DNA of 64,000 nt, from positions 1 through 64,000 of the forward strand of contig NZ_ARXS01000020.1 of assembly GCF_025532145.1 (NCBI RefSeq), written 5' to 3'. Numbering within the stretch: position 1 is the first letter of the stretch; every line of letters starts with the position of its first letter. This document shows, piece after piece, positions 1-11,601 of this stretch. The notes beneath the pieces are model-generated. The model had not been told where the DNA came from. It ran no database searches and saw only the letters and a program-made list of their open reading frames with translations. This DNA is from Alloalcanivorax balearicus MACL04. GTDB lineage: Bacteria; Pseudomonadota; Gammaproteobacteria; Pseudomonadales; Alcanivoracaceae. The position numbers were made by a program, and so were the translations under genes.

Positions 1-42
1 TCCGTGTCTACTTAAATGGGGCCAGTCCATGGTTTTTAGCCG

Positions 43-117
43 CTGTGGGAGCTTGCCTGCAAGCGCATATTGCCAAACCTGAGCGGCCCCCATTCGCTTG
101 CAGGCAAGCTCCCACAG
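43..117. repeat. REP-type inverted repeat pair
   Basis: Two perfect 23-nt complementary arms lie at 43-65 and 95-117, each holding the core CTGTGGGAGCTTGCCTGC or its complement, separated by 29 bp. The layout matches the paired REP/BIME palindromes of pseudomonads. It sits just downstream of the fkpB stop (162), a usual intergenic position. Related palindromes occur near 6.65 kb and 17.5 kb. The rest of 1-161 shows no gene. Confidence 0.85.
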
Positions 118-161
118 AAAATATCGGCCTTTTTTCGCTGTTAACTATTCACCATTAACTA

Positions 162-632
162 TTAATTCAATTTCACCGTTTGCTCCGGAGCATCGTGTTC
201 GACCCGCACGATCTCCACTTCAAAGGTCAGTTCGCGGCCAGCCAGGGGGTGGTTGAAATCCACCGTCACCCATTGCTCATCCAGGGCGGAGACCACGCCG
301 GGCAGTTCGGCTCCGGCGGCGTCGGCGAAGTTCATTACCGTGCCCACTTCCATGCCATCGGGAGCGGCAAAGGTGTCACGGCGGAAATGCTGCACGTTCT
401 GCTCGTTGTACTCACCAAACCCCGACTGGGCATCGATGAAGACACTGCGCCGATCTCCGCCTTTGAGGCCGAGGATGGCGCGCTCGAAACCGGGCAACAA
501 GGAGCCATCACCCCAGACAAAAGTAGCCGGCTCGCCACCGAAAGTGCTGTCCATCTCCGTGCCGTCCATCAAACGCACGGCGAAATGCAGGGTAATGCGG
601 GTTTGCGGTCCGACGCGCAACTCATCGTTCAT
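162..632 (-). CDS. fkpB: FKBP-type peptidyl-prolyl cis-trans isomerase (FkpB/SlpA type)
   Basis: A small FKBP-fold prolyl isomerase of the SlyD/FkpB group, probably a cytoplasmic folding helper. The protein (156 aa from ATG 632) opens with an FKBP strand (RITLHFAVRLMDGTEMDSTF) and has the insert-in-flap arrangement around VFIDAQSGFGEYNEQ. An alternative ATG at 641 adds three residues. The start overlaps the lspA stop (622), so translation is probably coupled. In many gammaproteobacteria the order is lspA-fkpB-ispH; here ispH does not follow, and a REP pair ends the cluster. Confidence 0.9.
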   Translation of the reverse strand: MNDELRVGPQTRITLHFAVRLMDGTEMDSTFGGEPATFVWGDGSLLPGFERAILGLKGGDRRSVFIDAQSGFGEYNEQNVQHFRRDTFAAPDGMEVGTVMNFADAAGAELPGVVSALDEQWVTVDFNHPLAGRELTFEVEIVRVEHDAPEQTVKLN

Positions 633-1125
633 GGCGGCCACGCCCTCCCAGGATCATGTCGAGAATGATCAGGCCGGCACCGATGGTGATGGCGGTATCG
701 GCCAGATTGAACGCCGGAAAGTGCCAGCCTGCCCAATGGAAATCGAGGAAATCCACCACATGGCCCAGCACGATCCGGTCATACAGGTTACCCAGGGCGC
801 CGGCCAGAATCAGGGCCAATCCCGCGCCTTGCAAACGCTCATCACGAAGCCGCGCCAGCCAGACCAGAATCAGCGCGGACGCCCCCAGCGCTACCAGCGT
901 GAAGAACCAACGCTGCCAACCCCCCGCCTCGGCCAGGAAACTGAACGCGGCACCGGTGTTATAGGCCAGAGTGAGGTTAAAGAACGGCAGCACTTCCAAC
1001 CGCTCGAACAAGTCGAAGCGAGCCACCACCATGTGCTTGGTAATCTGGTCCAGGGCAATGGCCAACGCAGTCAGCCAGAGCCAGCCGAGTTGGCCCGGCA
1101 GCCACCTGGCGCTGCTCTTCGTCAT
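622..1125 (-). CDS. lspA: Lipoprotein signal peptidase
   Basis: Aspartic peptidase of the inner membrane that removes signal peptides from prolipoproteins after diacylglyceryl transfer. The 167-aa length and four hydrophobic segments fit the family. The two catalytic aspartates are visible as D125 (GHVVDF) and D143 (FNLADTAIT), with the conserved NLYDR at 113-117. The start at ATG 1125 (MTKSSARW) lies 34 bp after the ileS stop; longer in-frame starts would run into ileS. It forms an operon with ileS upstream and fkpB downstream, the classical arrangement. Confidence 0.95.
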   Translation of the reverse strand: MTKSSARWLPGQLGWLWLTALAIALDQITKHMVVARFDLFERLEVLPFFNLTLAYNTGAAFSFLAEAGGWQRWFFTLVALGASALILVWLARLRDERLQGAGLALILAGALGNLYDRIVLGHVVDFLDFHWAGWHFPAFNLADTAITIGAGLIILDMILGGRGRHER

Positions 1126-1159
1126 GCTCACGTTGTCCGCATCGCGCCCGCCGCCGACT

Positions 1160-3976
1160 TCATGCATAGGAGCGCTCCTCGCCGGAGCCATCCACATTGC
1201 TGATACAACGGCCACACAGTTCCGGGTGTTCGGCATGGCTGCCCACATCTTCGCGGTGATGCCAGCAGCGGGCGCATTTGCTGTGGGCGGACGCCACCAC
1301 CTGCACCTTGAGCCCTTCCACCGCACTGGCCTCGAGCCCTTCCGGCGCTTCCGACAGCGGCTTGAGAGTGGCGGTGGAAGTGATGGTGACGAAGCGCAGC
1401 TCTTCGCCCAGTTGCTCCAGCAATGCCTGCAGTTCCGGAGTCACGAACAGCGTGGCTTCGGCGGCCAGATTGGCGCGCAATTCCTTACGGTTGCGCGCTT
1501 CCTCGATGGCTTTGTTCACCGCCTGCTTGACCGCCTGGACCTGCTCCCAGAACGCCATGCCCATGGCCTCATCACCGGCCAGCGGGAACAGACCGTCGAA
1601 CCAGGTGGTGAGGAACACGGATTCGGGACGATCTTCACCGGGCAGGTGCTCGAAGATTTCTTCGGCGGTGAAGCTGAGGATCGGCGCCATCCAGCGCACC
1701 AGCGCCTGGGCAATCAGATAAAGCGCACTCTGGCAGGAGCGGCGCGCCACCGAGTCTTCCCGGGTGGTGTACTGACGGTCCTTGATGATATCCAGATAAA
1801 AGCCTCCCAGTTCCAGCGCACAAAAATGGTGCAGGCGCTGGTAGACCAGATGGAACTGGTAGCTTTCATACAGTTCGCGCAGTTCCTCCTGCAGCTGCGC
1901 GGTGCGGGCCACCGCCCAACGGTCCAGCGCCAGCATGTCCTGTGGCGCCACCTGGTGCCGGGCCGGATCGAAGCCGTTCAGGTTGGACAGCAGGAAACGG
2001 GCGGTATTGCGAATACGGCGATAGCTGTCCGCCACCTGCTTGAAGATGGTTTTGGAGACCGTCATCTCACCGCGGTAGTCGGTGGAGGCGATCCACAGAC
2101 GCAGGATATCGGCACCAAGATCATTCCATACTTCCTGCGGCGCGATCACGTTGCCCAGGGACTTGGACATCTTCCGGCCCTGCTCATCCACGGTGAAGCC
2201 GTGAGTCAGCACCCCCTTGTAAGGGGCCTTGCCACGCATGGCGACGCTGGTGAGCAACGAAGACTGGAACCAGCCGCGATGCTGGTCCGAGCCTTCCAGA
2301 TACAGATCCGCCGGCACCGTCAGTTCCGGGCGCTGCTCCAGCACGGAGAAATGCGTGGTACCGGAGTCGAACCAGACGTCAAGCACGTCGGTGACCTTGG
2401 TATAACGTTCAGCGTCCTCGCCGAGCAGTTCCGCCGGGTCCAGCTCGAACCACGCCTCGATACCGTTCTGCTCCACCCGTTTCGCCACCTCCTCGATCAG
2501 ACGCGGCGTTTCCGGATGCGGCTCGGAGGTATTGCGGTCAACGAACAAGGCAATCGGCACGCCCCAGGTACGTTGCCGGGAGATGCACCAGTCCGGGCGG
2601 TCACGCAACATGCCCTCGATACGGGCCTTGCCCCAGTCCGGGATCCATTGCACCTGATCCACCTCGGCACGGGCCTGCTCCAGCAGATCCCCTTTTTCCA
2701 TGGCGATGAACCATTGGGCGGTGCTGCGGAAAATGATCGATGTCTTGTGACGCCAGCAATGCGGGTAGCTGTGCGTGATGGTCCGCAACGCCATTAATGC
2801 ATCGGCGGCTTCCAGGGCCTCGATCACCGGGCCGTTGGCCTTGTTCACATGCAAGCCGCCGACCACCGGCAGATCAGCGCGGAACACGCCGTTGTCCTGC
2901 ACCGGGGAATCCACTTCCAGACCGTAGCGCTGCCCCACCAGGAAGTCATCCTCACCGTGTCCCGGCGCGGTATGCACACAGCCGGTACCGGCGTCGGTGG
3001 TGACGTGTTCGCCGAGCACCACCGGCACCTCGCGATCCAGGAACGGATGCGCCAACACCAGGTTTTCCAGCACCTGCCCCTGGAACACCGCGGAGCGGGT
3101 CACCTCTTGCAGATCAAAGCGTTCGATCACCGCGTCGGCCAGGGCCTCGGCCACCACCAGTTGACGGCGCTTGCCGTTCTGGGTGCCGTCCAGCAGCACA
3201 TACTCCAGCTCCGGATGCACTGCTACCGCCTGGTTGGCGGGCAACGTCCAGGGCGTGGTGGTCCAGATCACCAGGGCCGGCTGCTCCGCCGACACGCCGG
3301 AGCGGGCAGCAAAGTCCGCCGGGTCCACCACGGCGAAGGCGACGTCGATGGCCGGGGATTTCTTGTCCTGGTATTCCACTTCCGCTTCCGCCAGGGCGGA
3401 GGCGCAGTCCAGGCACCAGTGCACCGGCTTGAAGCCCTTGGTAAGCAGGCCCTTGTCGACGATCTTGCCGAGTGCGCGAATGATGTTCGCCTCGGTGTCG
3501 TAGTTCATGGTCAGATAGGGATGTTCCCAATCCCCGAACACGCCCAGGCGGATGAAATCCGCTTTCTGCAGTTCAAGTTGCTCGGCGGCGTAGGCCCGGC
3601 ATTCCTCGCGGAAGGTGCGCGCGTCCACTTTGTGACCGGCCTTGCCCACCTTTTGCTCCACCTTGTGCTCGATGGGCAGCCCATGACAGTCCCAGCCAGG
3701 CACATAGGGCGCATCGAAGCCCTCGAAGCCGCGGGCTTTGACGATGATGTCCTTGAGCACCTTGTTGATGGAGTGGCCAATATGAATCACGCCATTGGCG
3801 TAGGGAGGACCATCATGCAGCACGAACTTGGGCCGGCCCTCGGCGGCGGCCCGCATCTTGCGATACAGGTTAATTCGACCCCACTGCTCCAGCCGCTGGG
3901 GTTCGCGCTGGGCCAGACCCGCCTTCATCGGGAAGTCGGTGTGGGGAAGATTCAGTGTCGCCTTGTAGTCGGTCAT
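1160..3976 (-). CDS. ileS: Isoleucyl-tRNA synthetase
   Basis: Charges tRNA-Ile with isoleucine and edits valine. The protein is 938 aa, the bacterial length. The class I HIGH signature is at residues 65-68 (GVIHIGH) and KMSKS appears later in [12 protein letters not shown]. The C-terminus carries a zinc-binding Cys cluster (CARCWHH ... CGRC) typical of bacterial-type IleRS. The start codon overlaps the ribF stop by 4 bp (ATGA), so the two genes are coupled. lspA follows after 34 bp. Confidence 0.98.
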   Translation of the reverse strand: MTDYKATLNLPHTDFPMKAGLAQREPQRLEQWGRINLYRKMRAAAEGRPKFVLHDGPPYANGVIHIGHSINKVLKDIIVKARGFEGFDAPYVPGWDCHGLPIEHKVEQKVGKAGHKVDARTFREECRAYAAEQLELQKADFIRLGVFGDWEHPYLTMNYDTEANIIRALGKIVDKGLLTKGFKPVHWCLDCASALAEAEVEYQDKKSPAIDVAFAVVDPADFAARSGVSAEQPALVIWTTTPWTLPANQAVAVHPELEYVLLDGTQNGKRRQLVVAEALADAVIERFDLQEVTRSAVFQGQVLENLVLAHPFLDREVPVVLGEHVTTDAGTGCVHTAPGHGEDDFLVGQRYGLEVDSPVQDNGVFRADLPVVGGLHVNKANGPVIEALEAADALMALRTITHSYPHCWRHKTSIIFRSTAQWFIAMEKGDLLEQARAEVDQVQWIPDWGKARIEGMLRDRPDWCISRQRTWGVPIALFVDRNTSEPHPETPRLIEEVAKRVEQNGIEAWFELDPAELLGEDAERYTKVTDVLDVWFDSGTTHFSVLEQRPELTVPADLYLEGSDQHRGWFQSSLLTSVAMRGKAPYKGVLTHGFTVDEQGRKMSKSLGNVIAPQEVWNDLGADILRLWIASTDYRGEMTVSKTIFKQVADSYRRIRNTARFLLSNLNGFDPARHQVAPQDMLALDRWAVARTAQLQEELRELYESYQFHLVYQRLHHFCALELGGFYLDIIKDRQYTTREDSVARRSCQSALYLIAQALVRWMAPILSFTAEEIFEHLPGEDRPESVFLTTWFDGLFPLAGDEAMGMAFWEQVQAVKQAVNKAIEEARNRKELRANLAAEATLFVTPELQALLEQLGEELRFVTITSTATLKPLSEAPEGLEASAVEGLKVQVVASAHSKCARCWHHREDVGSHAEHPELCGRCISNVDGSGEERSYA

Positions 3977-4905
3977 GATGTCCCTTGGAAATAGGTTTCG
4001 ACTTGTTGCACATCCCGCTGAATCGCGGCTTTCAGTTCATCCAGGCTGGCGAACTTTTCCTCCGGGCGCACGAAGTGATGAAAGTGCACCGTCAGGTGGG
4101 CGCCATACAAATCCCCCTGGAAATCCAGCAGATGGACCTCCAGGCGGTTTTCCACGCCATTGACCGTGGGCCGGGTGCCCACATTGGCCGCTCCGGGCTG
4201 GTCTTCGAGGCCCGCCCCGTCCACCGTCACCGCGTAAATGCCCTGCACCGGCGGGACCTGCCGCTTGAGCGCCAGATTCACCGTGGGCAATTGCAAGGTC
4301 CGGCCGATCTTGTCACCGTGACGGACCCGACCGCTGATGTCGTAAGGACGGCCCAGCAGTTGCTCCACCAACGCGAAATCACCGGCCGCCAGTGCCGAGC
4401 GCACCCGGGTACTGGATACTCGCTCACCGGTCATCTGGCAGGTGGCGGTATCACAGACCTGGAACCCGAACCGCTCGCCGGCTTGTTCCAGGTAGGCGAA
4501 ATCCCCCACCCGGCCGCGGCCGAAGCGGAAATCGTCCCCGACCACCAGATACTCGACGGCGAGACCATCGACCAGAATGTCACGGACGAACTGTTCGGCT
4601 TCCAGGTTACGGAAGGCGTCATTGAAACGCACGCATAGCACCTGATCGACGCCGTAACGGGCGAGGGTGATCAGCTTGTCACGCAGATTCATCAAACGGG
4701 CCGGCGCCTGGTCACCTAGGAAGAATTCCTGCGGCTGCGGCTCGAACAACATCACCGTGGCCAGAGCGCCACGGGCACGGGCTTCCGCCACCACCTTGTC
4801 CAGGATGCGCTGATGCCCACGGTGCACACCATCGAAATTGCCGATAGTGGCCACACAGCCACGGTGCGCCGGCCTTAAATTGTGCACGCCACGAATCAGT
4901 CGCAT
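3973..4905 (-). CDS. ribF: Bifunctional riboflavin kinase / FAD synthetase
   Basis: Makes FMN from riboflavin and FAD from FMN. N-terminal nucleotidyltransferase motif [13 protein letters not shown] and a C-terminal flavokinase domain ([23 protein letters not shown]) are visible. I chose ATG 4905 ([10 protein letters not shown]), which has GAGG upstream and is the typical RibF N-terminus, giving 310 aa; an in-frame ATG at 4947 would add 14 residues without family support. The stop overlaps the ileS start by 4 bp. It leads the ribF-ileS-lspA-fkpB operon. Confidence 0.95.
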   Translation of the reverse strand: MRLIRGVHNLRPAHRGCVATIGNFDGVHRGHQRILDKVVAEARARGALATVMLFEPQPQEFFLGDQAPARLMNLRDKLITLARYGVDQVLCVRFNDAFRNLEAEQFVRDILVDGLAVEYLVVGDDFRFGRGRVGDFAYLEQAGERFGFQVCDTATCQMTGERVSSTRVRSALAAGDFALVEQLLGRPYDISGRVRHGDKIGRTLQLPTVNLALKRQVPPVQGIYAVTVDGAGLEDQPGAANVGTRPTVNGVENRLEVHLLDFQGDLYGAHLTVHFHHFVRPEEKFASLDELKAAIQRDVQQVETYFQGTS

Positions 4906-4980
4906 TCGGTCCTCACTGCCCGCCTCCGTCGGCGGCCCATTGGCCATGCCCCAGAGGTAAAAGAGGGCAGATTATAGGAA

Positions 4981-6567
4981 TCATCGGCGCAAGTGGCGAG
5001 GCCTGAGGCCAAGAACCAGCAGCACCAGGCCATAAACCGCCAGCCCGGCCACCACCACCAGGGCGAGCCAGCCTACTCGTTCACTCACCCCGCCGACCAG
5101 CCAGACGCCGGCGCGCTCCGCCAGCAGCCAGGTCACCACCGCCATGGCAAGCCCCGCCACCAGCATCCGCCCCCAGTGCCAGCCCCAACCACCACCGGGA
5201 CGATATACGCCGGAACGGCGCAACCCGAGATACAGCAGACCGGCGTTCAGCCAGGCGGACAGTGCCGTGGCCAGGGCCAGCCCGGCATGCTGCAGATGCC
5301 AGACCAGCGCCAGATTAAAGACCATGTTGGCGATCATGGCGATGATGCCGATCTTGACCGGGGTGCGGGTATCCTGCCGGGCGAAGTAGCCCGGCGCCAG
5401 GATTTTGATCAACATGAAGGCCGCCAACCCCAGGCTGTAGGCGCGCAGCGACTGCGCTGCCATCTCCACGTCCCGAACGCCGAACTCACCGTGCCGGAAC
5501 AAGGTCGACAGCAGCGGCTCGGCCAACACCGCCAACGCCAGAGCCGCCGGAATCCCCAACAGCAGAACCAGGCGCAACGCCCAGTCCAGGGTTCGCGAGA
5601 AAGCCTCGGTGGAGGCGGAGGCGTGCTTGGCGGACAGGCTGGGCAGAATCACCGTGCCAATGGCAATGGCCAATACCCCCAACGGCAGTTCCACCAGGCG
5701 ATCGGAGTAATACAGCCAGGTCACCGAACCGGTCTGCAGCAGCGACGCCAACACCGTGTCCAGCAACAGGTTGATCTGGCTGACCGACACCCCGAACAGG
5801 GCCGGTGCCATCAACGCCAGAATGCGCCGCACTCCGGGGTCACGCCAGGCCATACGGGGCACCGGCAGCAGATGCAGACGGGCCAGGAACGGCAACTGGA
5901 ACAGCAATTGTACGACGCCGGCAACCAGCACCCCCCAGGCCAGCGCCACCGCCATCCGTCCCTCGGCGAAATGAGGCGCCAGAAACAGAGCGCTGCCGAT
6001 CAAACACAGATTTAACAACACCGGAGTAAAGGCTGGCACCGCGAACCGGCTCCAGGTGTTCAGCAAGGCCCCGGCAAAGGCGGTAAGCGCAATGAAGAAC
6101 AGGTACGGGAAAGTCAGCCGCAGCATTTCCACCGCCAACGCCCGTTTTTGCGGATCGTCACCAAAACCGGGGGCAAACAGCCAGATCAGCAACGGCGCAC
6201 CCACCACCCCAACCAGCGTCACCACCGCCAGGGTGCCACCGAGAGTACCGGCCACCCGATCGATCAGGGCCTTGGTGGCGGCGGCGCTGCCCCGCTCCTT
6301 ATACTCGCTGAGTACCGGCACGAAAGCCTGATTGAAGGCCCCCTCGGCGAACAGCCGGCGCAGGAAATTGGGAATCCGGAAGGCCACGAAGAACGCGTCG
6401 GTACCGGCGGAGGAACCCAGCAGACGGGCCAGCACCACGTCCCGGACCAGCCCAAGCACGCGGGAGAGCATGGTCATGGCGCTGACCACCACGGTGGACG
6501 CCAGCAAACCGCCCTTTTTGCCCGGTTCAGGCGCGCCGGCTTCGCCTTGATCCGCCCGTTGCTCCAT
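4981..6567 (-). CDS. murJ: Lipid II flippase (MVF/MATE-like)
   Basis: Integral membrane flippase that moves lipid II across the inner membrane for peptidoglycan synthesis. The 528-aa protein has about 14 hydrophobic stretches and the MurJ N-terminal signature (TMLSRVLGLVRDVVLARLLG) followed by DAFFVAFRIPNFLRRLFAEGA. A Lys/Glu-rich polar leader of about 22 residues precedes the first helix. It lies upstream of ribF with a roughly 75-bp gap, the common murJ-ribF-ileS order in gammaproteobacteria. Confidence 0.96.
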   Translation of the reverse strand: MEQRADQGEAGAPEPGKKGGLLASTVVVSAMTMLSRVLGLVRDVVLARLLGSSAGTDAFFVAFRIPNFLRRLFAEGAFNQAFVPVLSEYKERGSAAATKALIDRVAGTLGGTLAVVTLVGVVGAPLLIWLFAPGFGDDPQKRALAVEMLRLTFPYLFFIALTAFAGALLNTWSRFAVPAFTPVLLNLCLIGSALFLAPHFAEGRMAVALAWGVLVAGVVQLLFQLPFLARLHLLPVPRMAWRDPGVRRILALMAPALFGVSVSQINLLLDTVLASLLQTGSVTWLYYSDRLVELPLGVLAIAIGTVILPSLSAKHASASTEAFSRTLDWALRLVLLLGIPAALALAVLAEPLLSTLFRHGEFGVRDVEMAAQSLRAYSLGLAAFMLIKILAPGYFARQDTRTPVKIGIIAMIANMVFNLALVWHLQHAGLALATALSAWLNAGLLYLGLRRSGVYRPGGGWGWHWGRMLVAGLAMAVVTWLLAERAGVWLVGGVSERVGWLALVVVAGLAVYGLVLLVLGLRPRHLRR

Positions 6568-6645
6568 TCATGGTCTCCTTAACAGACTGACCAGGCTCAA
6601 AAAATCATCGAGAGCCACTACTTCCGGCAATTCGCTTACACGCCG

Positions 6646-6672
6646 ATTCGCTGCCAAGGCAGCTTCCCACAG
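6646..6672. repeat. Solitary REP-like palindrome
   Basis: A 27-nt copy of the REP family core (attcgctgccaaggcagctt, then cccacag), imperfectly palindromic, in the 336-bp space between the divergent murJ and rpsT genes. It is followed by a short CTCCCGCTGCGGGA palindrome. The rest of 6568-6903 should hold the murJ and rpsT promoters; I could not place them with confidence. Confidence 0.65.
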
Positions 6673-6903
6673 CCTCTTCGTAGCTCCCGCTGCGGGAAGA
6701 TGTCCGGGGAAGCCATCAGACCACCCGGCCTCCCCAAAGCCGGGCAAGCGTAGCGAATGCACCGCCGGGGCGCCAGTTCCCATTGACAAGCGCGTTTCGG
6801 ATAGGCATAGTTGCGCGTCTTTAAAACCCATGGCCGCTTGCAGCCACGGGCAGTACCGAATACTGAACTGAATACAGACTACCGATTTTATAGGAGCAGG
6901 ACC

Positions 6904-7173
6904 TTGGCTAACTCACCGCAAGCACGCAAGCGTGCGCGTCAGGCGGAAAAGCGTCGTCAGCATAACGCAGCGATGCGTTCCATGGTGCGCACCTACCTGA
7001 AAAAGGTGAACGCGGCCATTGCGTCCGGCGACCAAGGCGCCGCTCAGGAAGCTTACAAAACGGCGACCTCCGTGCTGGACAAGGCCACCCGCAAGGGTAA
7101 GTTTCACGCCAACAAGGCAGCTCGCCACAAGAGCCGCCTGAACGCCAAGATCAAGGCCATGTCCGCCGCCTGA
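6904..7173 (+). CDS. rpsT: 30S ribosomal protein S20
   Basis: Primary 16S rRNA-binding protein of the small subunit. The protein (89 aa) is helical and basic: [20 protein letters not shown] at the start, KIKAMSAA at the end. The start codon is TTG at 6904, with TAGGAGCAGGA just upstream; no ATG gives a proper S20 N-terminus. E. coli rpsT also starts with UUG, where the weak start takes part in autoregulation, so this may be conserved control. A strong bidirectional terminator follows before convergent proB. Confidence 0.97.
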   Translation: MANSPQARKRARQAEKRRQHNAAMRSMVRTYLKKVNAAIASGDQGAAQEAYKTATSVLDKATRKGKFHANKAARHKSRLNAKIKAMSAA

Positions 7174-7186
7174 ATCTAGCGTTCCA

Positions 7187-7216
7187 TAAAAAAACCGGCT
7201 TCGGCCGGTTTTTTTA
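7187..7216. terminator. Bidirectional rho-independent terminator (rpsT / proB)
   Basis: Stem AACCGGC (7193-7199), TTCG loop, GCCGGTT (7204-7210), flanked by an A-run on the left and a T-run on the right, so it can work on both strands between convergent rpsT and proB. Confidence 0.93.
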
Positions 7217-7253
7217 TGGCCGCCAGACTCTGCTGGCGCCCCTCATATCCACA

Positions 7254-8363
7254 CTACCCGAACACCACCATGTTATCCCGGTGCACCAGCTCTTCCTCGT
7301 TCATATAGCCGAGCACCCCGGCGATCTCCGAGCTTTTCTTGCGGCAAATCCGGCGCGCGTCAGCGGCGTCGTAGTTGACCAGCCCGCAGGCCACCCTCTC
7401 CCCTTGCTCGCTTTCGCAGACCACCATCTCGCCCCGGGAGAACTGCCCGAACACATCCACCACTCCTACCGGCAATAAGCTGGAACCGGCCTGCCGCAGG
7501 CGGCGCACGGCACCGTCGTCGAGCACCAGCCGGCCACGCATGCGCAAATGCCCGGCCAGCCACTGTTTGCGGGCATTCAGCGGTGAGGTGTCCGGCATCA
7601 GCGTGGTACCGGGCGCCCGCCCGGCTCCCAGCTCCCCGATCACATCGGGGCTCCGTCCGGAAGCGATGGTGGTGATGGTGCCGGAACGGGCCGCCAGCCG
7701 TGCCGCCCGCACCTTGGTGGCCATGCCTCCCCGCCCCAGCCCGGAACCGCCACCGCCCGCCATACCGGCAATGGCGGGATCCGAGGCGCGGGCCTCCCGG
7801 ATCAGTTTGGCATCCGGTTTTTGCCTGGGGTCGGCGTCATAAAGCCCTTCCTGGTCAGTAAGGATCACCAGGCGCTCCGCCTCCACCAGATTGGCCACCA
7901 GCGCCGCCAGGGTGTCATTGTCACCAAAGCGGAATTCGTCGGTGACCACGGTATCGTTCTCATTCACCACCGGCACCACCGACAGCCCCAGCAGGGTCAA
8001 CAGGGTGGCACGGGCATTGAGATAACGTTTGCGGTCGGATAAATCATCATGGGTCAGCAGCACCTGAGCGGTGTGCCGGTCATGCCGGCGGAAACAGGCT
8101 TCCCAGGCCCGCACCAGCCCCATCTGCCCCACCGCGGCGGCGGCCTGCAGTTCATGAATGGACTCCGGCCGGCGCAGCCAGCCCAGTCGGGTCATTCCCT
8201 CGGCGACAGCGCCGGAGGACACCACCACCAGATCGACTTCCTGGTCCATGAGCCGCACCAGGCGATCCACCCACTGCTGCATCAGCTGCCGGTCCAAACC
8301 CTTGCCATCATTGGTCAGCAGGGCACTGCCGATTTTCACTACCCAACGTGCGCGTCGCGCCAT
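7254..8363 (-). CDS. proB: Glutamate 5-kinase
   Basis: First step of proline synthesis: phosphorylates L-glutamate to glutamyl 5-phosphate. The 369-aa protein has the amino-acid-kinase domain ([18 protein letters not shown] at the N-terminus, [18 protein letters not shown] in the centre, [12 protein letters not shown]) and a C-terminal PUA domain from about residue 280. Length matches E. coli ProB. The gene lies 34 bp downstream of obgE, the pseudomonad order rplU-rpmA-obgE-proB, and ends at a shared terminator with rpsT. Confidence 0.97.
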   Translation of the reverse strand: MARRARWVVKIGSALLTNDGKGLDRQLMQQWVDRLVRLMDQEVDLVVVSSGAVAEGMTRLGWLRRPESIHELQAAAAVGQMGLVRAWEACFRRHDRHTAQVLLTHDDLSDRKRYLNARATLLTLLGLSVVPVVNENDTVVTDEFRFGDNDTLAALVANLVEAERLVILTDQEGLYDADPRQKPDAKLIREARASDPAIAGMAGGGGSGLGRGGMATKVRAARLAARSGTITTIASGRSPDVIGELGAGRAPGTTLMPDTSPLNARKQWLAGHLRMRGRLVLDDGAVRRLRQAGSSLLPVGVVDVFGQFSRGEMVVCESEQGERVACGLVNYDAADARRICRKKSSEIAGVLGYMNEEELVHRDNMVVFG

Positions 8364-8380
8364 GGTGCACCGTCGTCCTT

Positions 8381-8397
8381 AAGAGCCTGTTTACGAT

Positions 8398-8398
<1 letters not shown>
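8381..8398. repeat. Solo end of a dispersed AGAGCCTGTT repeat
   Basis: AAGAGCCTGTTTACGATC sits directly against the obgE stop codon. It resembles the terminal sequence of the MITE-like element at 16.1 kb (GAGCCTGTTCAAAGTC) and the copy near 23.46 kb. It may be a remnant end or a small dispersed motif. Confidence 0.45.
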
Positions 8399-9615
<1,217 letters not shown>

Positions 9616-9685
9616 TTAACGCGAGGCGCAGGGTGAATTCACCGCCGCGACAGTGCGCAGGCTGGCCACCTGTATGGCGGCCATA

Positions 9686-9720
9686 AAAAACCCCGCGGGA
9701 GTGAACCTCGCGGGGTTTTT
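9686..9720 (-). terminator. Rho-independent terminator after rpmA
   Basis: Perfect 12-bp stem AAAAACCCCGCG (9686-9697) with CGCGGGGTTTTT (9709-9720) around an 11-nt loop, 19 bp past the rpmA stop. It insulates rplU-rpmA from obgE. Confidence 0.92.
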
Positions 9721-9738
9721 CAGGCCGATCCGCGGGGA

Positions 9739-9999
9739 TCAGGCGACCGGTTCGATCACCACATATTTGCGGTTGTTCGGGCCTTTCACCTGAAACTTAA
9801 CGCGACCTTCGGCCTTGGCGAAGATGGTGTGGTCTTTACCGATACCGGTATTCACACCAGCGTGGAAGCGGGTGCCACGCTGACGAACGATGATCTCGCC
9901 CGCCTGAACCAACTGGCCACCATAGCGCTTCACGCCAAGGCGTTTACTTTCGGAATCGCGACCGTTACGAGTACTACCACCGGCTTTTTTATGTGCCAT
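9739..9999 (-). CDS. rpmA: 50S ribosomal protein L27
   Basis: Large-subunit protein near the peptidyl-transferase centre. The 86-aa sequence starts [20 protein letters not shown], the canonical L27 N-terminus with the mature end directly after the initiator, so no N-terminal extension is cleaved as in Firmicutes. It follows rplU by 27 bp in the conserved rplU-rpmA operon and ends at a strong terminator. Confidence 0.98.
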   Translation of the reverse strand: MAHKKAGGSTRNGRDSESKRLGVKRYGGQLVQAGEIIVRQRGTRFHAGVNTGIGKDHTIFAKAEGRVKFQVKGPNNRKYVVIEPVA

Positions 10000-10026
10000 G
10001 TCTCAATCCTCCTGCCTTGACCAGAA

Positions 10027-10338
10027 TCAGCCCTGGATCCCGGTAATTTTCACCGCCGTGTACCACTGACGATGGCCTTGTTGCTTGCGGTGATGCTTGC
10101 GGCGGCGGAACTTGACCACATGAATTTTCTTGTGGCGGCCCTGCTCGACCACTTCGGCGCTGACCTTGGCGCCTTCCACCAGCGGCTGACCTACTTTAAT
10201 GTCGTCGCCATCGGCAACCAGCAGAACCTGGTCGAAATCGATGGTATCACCGGTGCCCACTTCGATTTTTTCCACGCGGAGGATATCACCTTCCTCCACA
10301 CGGTATTGTTTGCCACCGGTTTTGATGACTGCGTACAT
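10027..10338 (-). CDS. rplU: 50S ribosomal protein L21
   Basis: Large-subunit protein binding 23S rRNA. The 103-aa protein starts [18 protein letters not shown] and contains the basic signature [18 protein letters not shown]; both are diagnostic. First gene of rplU-rpmA and divergent from ispB, as in E. coli and pseudomonads, so 10339-10585 must hold both promoters. Confidence 0.98.
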   Translation of the reverse strand: MYAVIKTGGKQYRVEEGDILRVEKIEVGTGDTIDFDQVLLVADGDDIKVGQPLVEGAKVSAEVVEQGRHKKIHVVKFRRRKHHRKQQGHRQWYTAVKITGIQG

Positions 10339-10585
10339 CCGTCTTACTCCAGATGATCCTCGCGGGCGGACCTGCCTATCTTATCTACAGACAGGAGTCA
10401 CTTTGGGGGCCCGTTGGACGATGACTAAAAAGGGCCGCGAAGTGTACGTCAAAGCAGGCCGCGACTCAAGCCCGGCGCCATCGAACGGTGGCCATCGGCT
10501 GCCCGCCTCCGGCTTTTCTTGACTGCCCGCCGCCCCCTGCTAGCATTGCCCGCTGTTCGCGCTCATTCTGCTGGATTGCTGCCCC

Positions 10586-11557
10586 ATGGATTTTAAGGCC
10601 ATCAGTTCCAACGTCGCCGACGATTTCGAGGCGGTCAACCGCTTCATCCAACACCATTTGGATACGGATGTTCCCCTGATCCGCGAGGTCGGCGAGTACA
10701 TCATCCAATCCGGCGGCAAGCGTCTGCGCCCCTTGGTGTGCCTGCTCTGCGCCCGCGCCGCCGGCTATTCCGGCGACAAGCACGTCAACGTTGCCTCGGT
10801 AATCGAATTATTGCATACCGCCACACTGCTCCATGACGATGTGGTGGACGAATCCGGCCTGCGCCGCGGCCGCCCCACCGTCAACGCGGTATGGGGCAAC
10901 GCCGCCAGCGTGCTGGTGGGCGATTTCCTGATCTCACGCTCGTTCCAGTTAATGGTGGCGCTGGAAGATCAGCGGCTGCTGGAAATCCTGTCCCTGAGCA
11001 CCAACACCATCTCCGAAGGCGAGGTCTTGCAGTTAATCAACTGCCGCGATCCAGACACCACCGAAGAAAGCTATATGCGGGTGATCCACCACAAGACCGC
11101 GAAGATGTTCGAATCCGCGGCGGAAACCGGGGCCGTGCTGGGCGCCACCGAAGGACGGGATCAGGCCGAGGCCTTCGCCACCTTCGGCCGCCACCTCGGC
11201 ATTGCTTTCCAATTGGTGGATGACGTGCTCGACTATCAGGGCGATGTGGAAGAACTGGGCAAGAACGTGGGCGACGATCTGGCCGAAGGCAAGCCTACCC
11301 TGCCCCTGATCCACACCATTCGCAGCGGCTCTCCGCAGCAGGCCAAACTGATCAAGGACGCCATCCGCACTGGCGGTCTGGACCGCCTGCAGGACATCAT
11401 CCACATCGTGCGTGACTCCGGCGGCCTCAGCCACACCGTGGCGGTGGCCGAGGAACAGACCCGGCTCGCCCTGGCGGCACTGGAGACCGTGCCCGAGTCC
11501 CGTTATAAAGAGGCTCTGCAAACCCTGGCATTGGAATCCCTGAAACGGACCCATTAG
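10586..11557 (+). CDS. ispB: Octaprenyl (long-chain) diphosphate synthase
   Basis: Builds the long isoprenoid tail of ubiquinone from IPP. The 323-aa trans-prenyltransferase shows the first aspartate-rich motif at 84-88 (DDVVD) followed by RRGRPT and the second at 212-216 (DDVLD). GGKRLRPL at 43-50 is the IPP-binding start. Length fits E. coli IspB (323 aa). Whether the product is C40 or C45 cannot be read from sequence. Divergent from rplU, a conserved arrangement. Confidence 0.95.
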   Translation: MDFKAISSNVADDFEAVNRFIQHHLDTDVPLIREVGEYIIQSGGKRLRPLVCLLCARAAGYSGDKHVNVASVIELLHTATLLHDDVVDESGLRRGRPTVNAVWGNAASVLVGDFLISRSFQLMVALEDQRLLEILSLSTNTISEGEVLQLINCRDPDTTEESYMRVIHHKTAKMFESAAETGAVLGATEGRDQAEAFATFGRHLGIAFQLVDDVLDYQGDVEELGKNVGDDLAEGKPTLPLIHTIRSGSPQQAKLIKDAIRTGGLDRLQDIIHIVRDSGGLSHTVAVAEEQTRLALAALETVPESRYKEALQTLALESLKRTH

Positions 11558-11601
11558 AACCCTGAATAGAGCCCTGAATAGAACTAGATGAGGAAAGACT
11601 C

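Noticed and set aside
253-1203. Long plus-strand open frame opposite fkpB/lspA
   Set aside because: Antisense of two well-supported genes; no domain recognisable. The same holds for the large antisense frames over ileS, obgE, uvrA, rpoA and the fatty acyl-CoA reductase.
6568-6831. 87-aa minus-strand open frame between murJ and rpsT
   Set aside because: Consists largely of REP and promoter sequence and has no family similarity.
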